Source of the DNA: an uncultured Coriobacteriia bacterium
GTDB taxonomy: Bacteria; Actinomycetota; Coriobacteriia; Coriobacteriales; QAMH01
DNA length: 6,703 nucleotides
NCBI GenBank assembly: GCA_949283445.1
Contig: CASDTD010000043.1
Coordinates: 1 to 6,703, forward strand
Reading direction: 5' to 3'
Shown here: positions 4,246 to 6,703 of the stretch, piece after piece
How positions within the stretch are numbered: the first letter of the stretch is position 1
How the letters are laid out: each line of letters begins with the position of its first letter
Position numbers and translations under genes: made by a program
The notes under the pieces: generated by a model
What the model was told of the DNA's origin: nothing
Database searches by the model: none
What the model saw: only the letters and a program-made list of their open reading frames with translations

Positions 4246-6347
4246 TTTTCCCGCCTTCTTTTATGGCTGCCCGACAGCCCGCACACGGAACGCCGACGCG
4301 GGGCTTGTACAGGCGACGGCCACAGCGCGAACGGCACATCGGTCAACCCGAAACCGAACAGGGAAAACGGGAGCTCCATCACCGTGAGCGAACCACCACT
4401 CGGCGCATCTTCGCTGCCAACGGCAGACGACAGCTGATCGCAAAAGGCCTTCACGTCGCCCACGCTTGCGGCCCCATATGCATCTGCGCCGCGTTTCGCG
4501 GACAGCAACGCCTGAGCCGCCGTGCCGCCATCGCGCTCGAGAACATGCGATGTGTTCACGAGCACGGCCTTGTACGTGGATAAGTCGGGAGGCTCCAGCC
4601 CCGCAGACGTCAATGCACTGCTAAAGCCATCTGCAGCCCAGCTGGACAAGTCGTTTCCCACGAGCGGGATAGCGCCCAGGACCTCGTGAAATGCGCTCTC
4701 CAGAGCGTCCGCGCCACCGACGTAGGCTCTCAGCATGGAGCCCCAAGCGCCCAGCGCAACATGTAAGATGCTTGACCCCGGAACGCTTTCGGGCATGAGA
4801 CCGCTTGCGATATCCGTGATGACATCGCCTTCGTCACCACTAGGGTCTGCCGCAAGCGTGGCACCGGAGATGGCGATGCGCGCGTCCAGCCCATCGTTTG
4901 CCTCGACGAACGGAAGCCGGCCTGAAAAGGCGCTTGGAGCATACACGATGCACACGCAGCCGTACCGTCCGGGTGGCTGTGGGTCATAACGCGTGCCCTT
5001 CAGCGATTCTGCTGCCTTCGTCAGGTCGTTTTCGATGTGCTCCTTGTGTTTTTCGAGCTCGGCATCGAGCTGCTGCAGCTCCTGGGCTGCCGCGCGGTAG
5101 TCATCGGCAGCCTCAACCACCTTGCGGTAATGGTATTCGAAACCGTTGCTTATAGACGTCGAGGCGCTGGGCACGCGGCCAAGCGTCAGCGCGCTGAACT
5201 TGCAGACGTCGCAGCGCTGCACGACACCTTGATCCTCGTCACGCACAGACGCCGTCCCCGCAGGAGTCTCTTCCTGATAACGGGGGCACCCCGCATAGCC
5301 GTGAATCGTGCGCACGTTGCCGTGTTGCGAGACAGGATAAACGCTTTCAGTATACAACTCGGTCTGCTTGACCTGCTGGTTGTTGCGGGCAAGCGGCACA
5401 AGGGAGGGCAGCTCCAGCCCCGTCGACGTATGCGCGACGCTTCCCTTCGCGACCTCGTCTTGAGCGTACTGGTAAAACCGCTTGCGCGCCACCGATTCAG
5501 AGACCAGCTCGGGCGAACCGGAATATGACGCCCCTGGCTCTGCTCTGTAGCGTGCGGCGTAATACGCCTGCGCCCGGCGCAGCGGCACTGAAAACGACCA
5601 GGCGTCTACCGTGGCGTAGACAGGATTTTCAGCACCGGAAAGCCCCGCAAGATGCGCCGCACGCTCCTGCATGTTCATGCCGCCTGACCCGCAATCCGAA
5701 CGCCAAGCGCGCTCTTTCGCGCTGTCAAGACGTTCCTGCGCCCGTTGACGAGCCACGCTCTTTTCCTGAATATCCTCCTGCCGCGCCTCTATGTCAGCTG
5801 CCGCCTCTTCAACTTCACTGTCATCTGGCAGGCGCACGTCGACGCCGCTTAAGGGAAACGGCACTGCCGTCCCTGTGTATTCAACACCGCTTGCCGTGGC
5901 ATTCGCCTGAATGCACGCTGACGCACGGGCCGCCGCCACGGCGGGAAGCGCCTTCTGGATCTGTTCGAGCCCCTTGACAGCAGACTTCGCCATCTTGTCC
6001 CTGAACTGCAGAATCTTCCCGCCCACTTGCGAAAGCTGCGCAGCAACACCGCCCCCGCCCGGAATAAAGGCGGCGACCGCCGACACGGCATAGACTGTCA
6101 GCCCCAGCATCGTGCACGAAAAAAGCAGCGCGTCGACAACCTGGCCCGCTGTCACGAACTCGGCGACGACGTTGTCGGCGGCAAGCGCCCCCGCATCGGC
6201 GACGTATTGAATCTGCCCCGATTGCGTCCCTGCTCTGTACCCGTGCATGCAGGCGAACAGAAGCGAGAGCACAAGCAATAACGCAATGGCTGCCGCAGGC
6301 GTCGTGAAACCACCGTCGGCTTTGGTGAATTGCACATGCACCCTCAT
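4242..6347 (-). CDS. Large TadG-like membrane-anchored protein of the Tad pilus locus
   Basis: A 701-residue protein with a TadE/G-like N-terminus: a basic-to-polar start, a hydrophobic segment at about 15-34, then QIQYVADAGALAADN at 45-59, which resembles the TadG hallmark (LQnAADaAALAA). A second hydrophobic stretch lies at about 70-95. The rest is probably outside the membrane. It has two charged helical, likely coiled-coil regions (about 177-215 and 408-450), a CxxC (379/382) with another Cys at 354, a CxC (464/466), and a basic tail ending HKRRREK. Eleven cysteines are present in all. I see no DxSxS metal site of the von Willebrand A domain found in many TadG proteins, and no Glu+5 processing site. 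The ATG at 6347 is preferred to one at 6365: it overlaps the upstream stop (ATGA) and has GGAG at 8-base spacing. Its role is inferred as a pilus assembly or anchoring component. Confidence 0.8.
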   Translation of the reverse strand: MRVHVQFTKADGGFTTPAAAIALLLVLSLLFACMHGYRAGTQSGQIQYVADAGALAADNVVAEFVTAGQVVDALLFSCTMLGLTVYAVSAVAAFIPGGGGVAAQLSQVGGKILQFRDKMAKSAVKGLEQIQKALPAVAAARASACIQANATASGVEYTGTAVPFPLSGVDVRLPDDSEVEEAAADIEARQEDIQEKSVARQRAQERLDSAKERAWRSDCGSGGMNMQERAAHLAGLSGAENPVYATVDAWSFSVPLRRAQAYYAARYRAEPGASYSGSPELVSESVARKRFYQYAQDEVAKGSVAHTSTGLELPSLVPLARNNQQVKQTELYTESVYPVSQHGNVRTIHGYAGCPRYQEETPAGTASVRDEDQGVVQRCDVCKFSALTLGRVPSASTSISNGFEYHYRKVVEAADDYRAAAQELQQLDAELEKHKEHIENDLTKAAESLKGTRYDPQPPGRYGCVCIVYAPSAFSGRLPFVEANDGLDARIAISGATLAADPSGDEGDVITDIASGLMPESVPGSSILHVALGAWGSMLRAYVGGADALESAFHEVLGAIPLVGNDLSSWAADGFSSALTSAGLEPPDLSTYKAVLVNTSHVLERDGGTAAQALLSAKRGADAYGAASVGDVKAFCDQLSSAVGSEDAPSGGSLTVMELPFSLFGFGLTDVPFALWPSPVQAPRRRSVCGLSGSHKRRREK

Positions 6348-6703
6348 TGCCACCGCTCCATCCATTCCTCGGGCCCAGCCTCAAGATTGCACGCCCAGTC
6401 AGGCTGCAAAGACGAATGTGCCTGGACAGACTGTCGTAGCGTCCCGTCAGAAGACACGGACTCAAATAGCCCGGCACTGACCCCGACCAGCGGAAGTGGG
6501 CGCACCGCATGGGTCAAAGTCACTGTCACGTCATTTGACAGCTCGCCTCCGTCAAATTCGAACGTCCACCCCTCGTCTCCTCCCACATGGAAGGCAGCAA
6601 CGCGCGGGATGGCGCCAAGGCGCCTGAGCACATATGCCCGCGCGGCGGCCTCGCTTGCCGTCTGCGTTTCGAGCATACGGCAGCACTCTGCTGCGGCATG
6701 CTC
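6344..6703 (-). CDS. TadE-like pilus protein, C-terminal part
   Basis: The frame is open from the right window edge to a stop at 6344, giving 119 residues. The N-terminus, where a membrane helix would be expected, lies outside. The visible part begins with a Cys-Cys pair and an Ala-rich helix (ASEAAARAYVLRRLG), like the helix that follows the membrane segment in TadE proteins. A beta-strand domain (VTVTLTHAVRPLP, then a VQAHSSLQPDW strand) follows, the usual TadE C-terminal layout. The internal ATG at 6676 is an unlikely start because the upstream codons continue the same Ala-rich helix. It is coupled to the TadG-like gene by a 4-base ATGA overlap. Assignment to TadE rests on pattern and neighbours rather than a diagnostic motif. 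Confidence 0.65.
   Translation of the reverse strand, partial: EHAAAECCRMLETQTASEAAARAYVLRRLGAIPRVAAFHVGGDEGWTFEFDGGELSNDVTVTLTHAVRPLPLVGVSAGLFESVSSDGTLRQSVQAHSSLQPDWACNLEAGPEEWMERWQ
6356..6359 (-). promoter_or_regulatory. Ribosome binding site deciding the TadG-like start
   Basis: GGAG on the minus strand, 8 bases before the ATG at 6347. The alternative ATG at 6365 has its only purine-rich stretch directly against the start codon, which is too close. The site therefore favours the shorter, ATGA-overlapping start. Confidence 0.6.

Noticed and set aside
3788..4437. Overlapping plus-strand open frames of about 200 codons opposite the TadE-like gene
   Set aside because: They have low-complexity Arg/Ser/Thr composition, no ribosome site was noted, and the opposite strand has a pilin-like protein with a precise processing motif.
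4998..5126. Second coiled-coil-like region of the TadG-like protein as a separate gene or fusion joint
   Set aside because: The frame is continuous with no stop, ribosome site or composition change, so it is kept as part of one protein.

Overview
The window is a GC-rich bacterial segment in which every supported gene lies on the minus strand, so it reads from the right end to the left. The gene content suggests an anaerobic actinobacterium of the class Coriobacteriia (Eggerthella/Slackia-like). The clues are a CeoB/CeoC-type pair of single-RCK potassium regulators, a 47-residue zinc-ribbon protein of the DUF5679 type, and Tad (Flp) pilus minor-component genes next to a DUF192 gene. This placement is inference from family content and base composition; no rRNA or marker gene is present.

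Right part (about 3382-6703): the downstream end of a Tad/Flp pilus cluster. In transcription order it holds the C-terminal part of a TadE-like protein (cut by the window edge), a 701-residue TadG-like membrane-anchored protein, a TadE-like pseudopilin with a clear prepilin-peptidase site, and a cysteine-rich DUF192 protein. The first three are joined by 4-base ATGA overlaps and DUF192 follows 27 bases later, so this is one operon. A hairpin just after DUF192 probably ends it.

Middle part (about 2984-3368): a small autonomous unit. A -10-like element buried in a perfect inverted repeat precedes the DUF5679 zinc-ribbon gene, which has a strong ribosome binding site and is followed by a 13-bp-stem terminator with a T-rich tail.

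Left part (1-2923): two tandem TrkA-type K+ regulators, translationally coupled (the second gene's Shine-Dalgarno lies inside the end of the first). A 153-base gap follows, with an 11-bp imperfect hairpin and an extended -10 promoter. Then come a stomatin/HIR-like SPFH protein and, 3 bases after it, an unrecognised single-pass membrane protein with an Asp/Tyr-rich outer region that runs off the left edge.

The RCK pair would gate a TrkH/TrkG-type K+ channel that is not in the window. The SPFH protein and its coupled partner probably act together at the membrane. The pilus genes form a separate surface-appendage module. No mobile element, CRISPR array, tRNA or rRNA is visible, and no gene-free stretch exceeds 300 bases; the longest is 3191-3381. 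I did not find a clearly new system. The least explained parts are the SPFH-coupled acidic membrane protein, the large cysteine-containing TadG-like protein and the cysteine-rich DUF192 protein.
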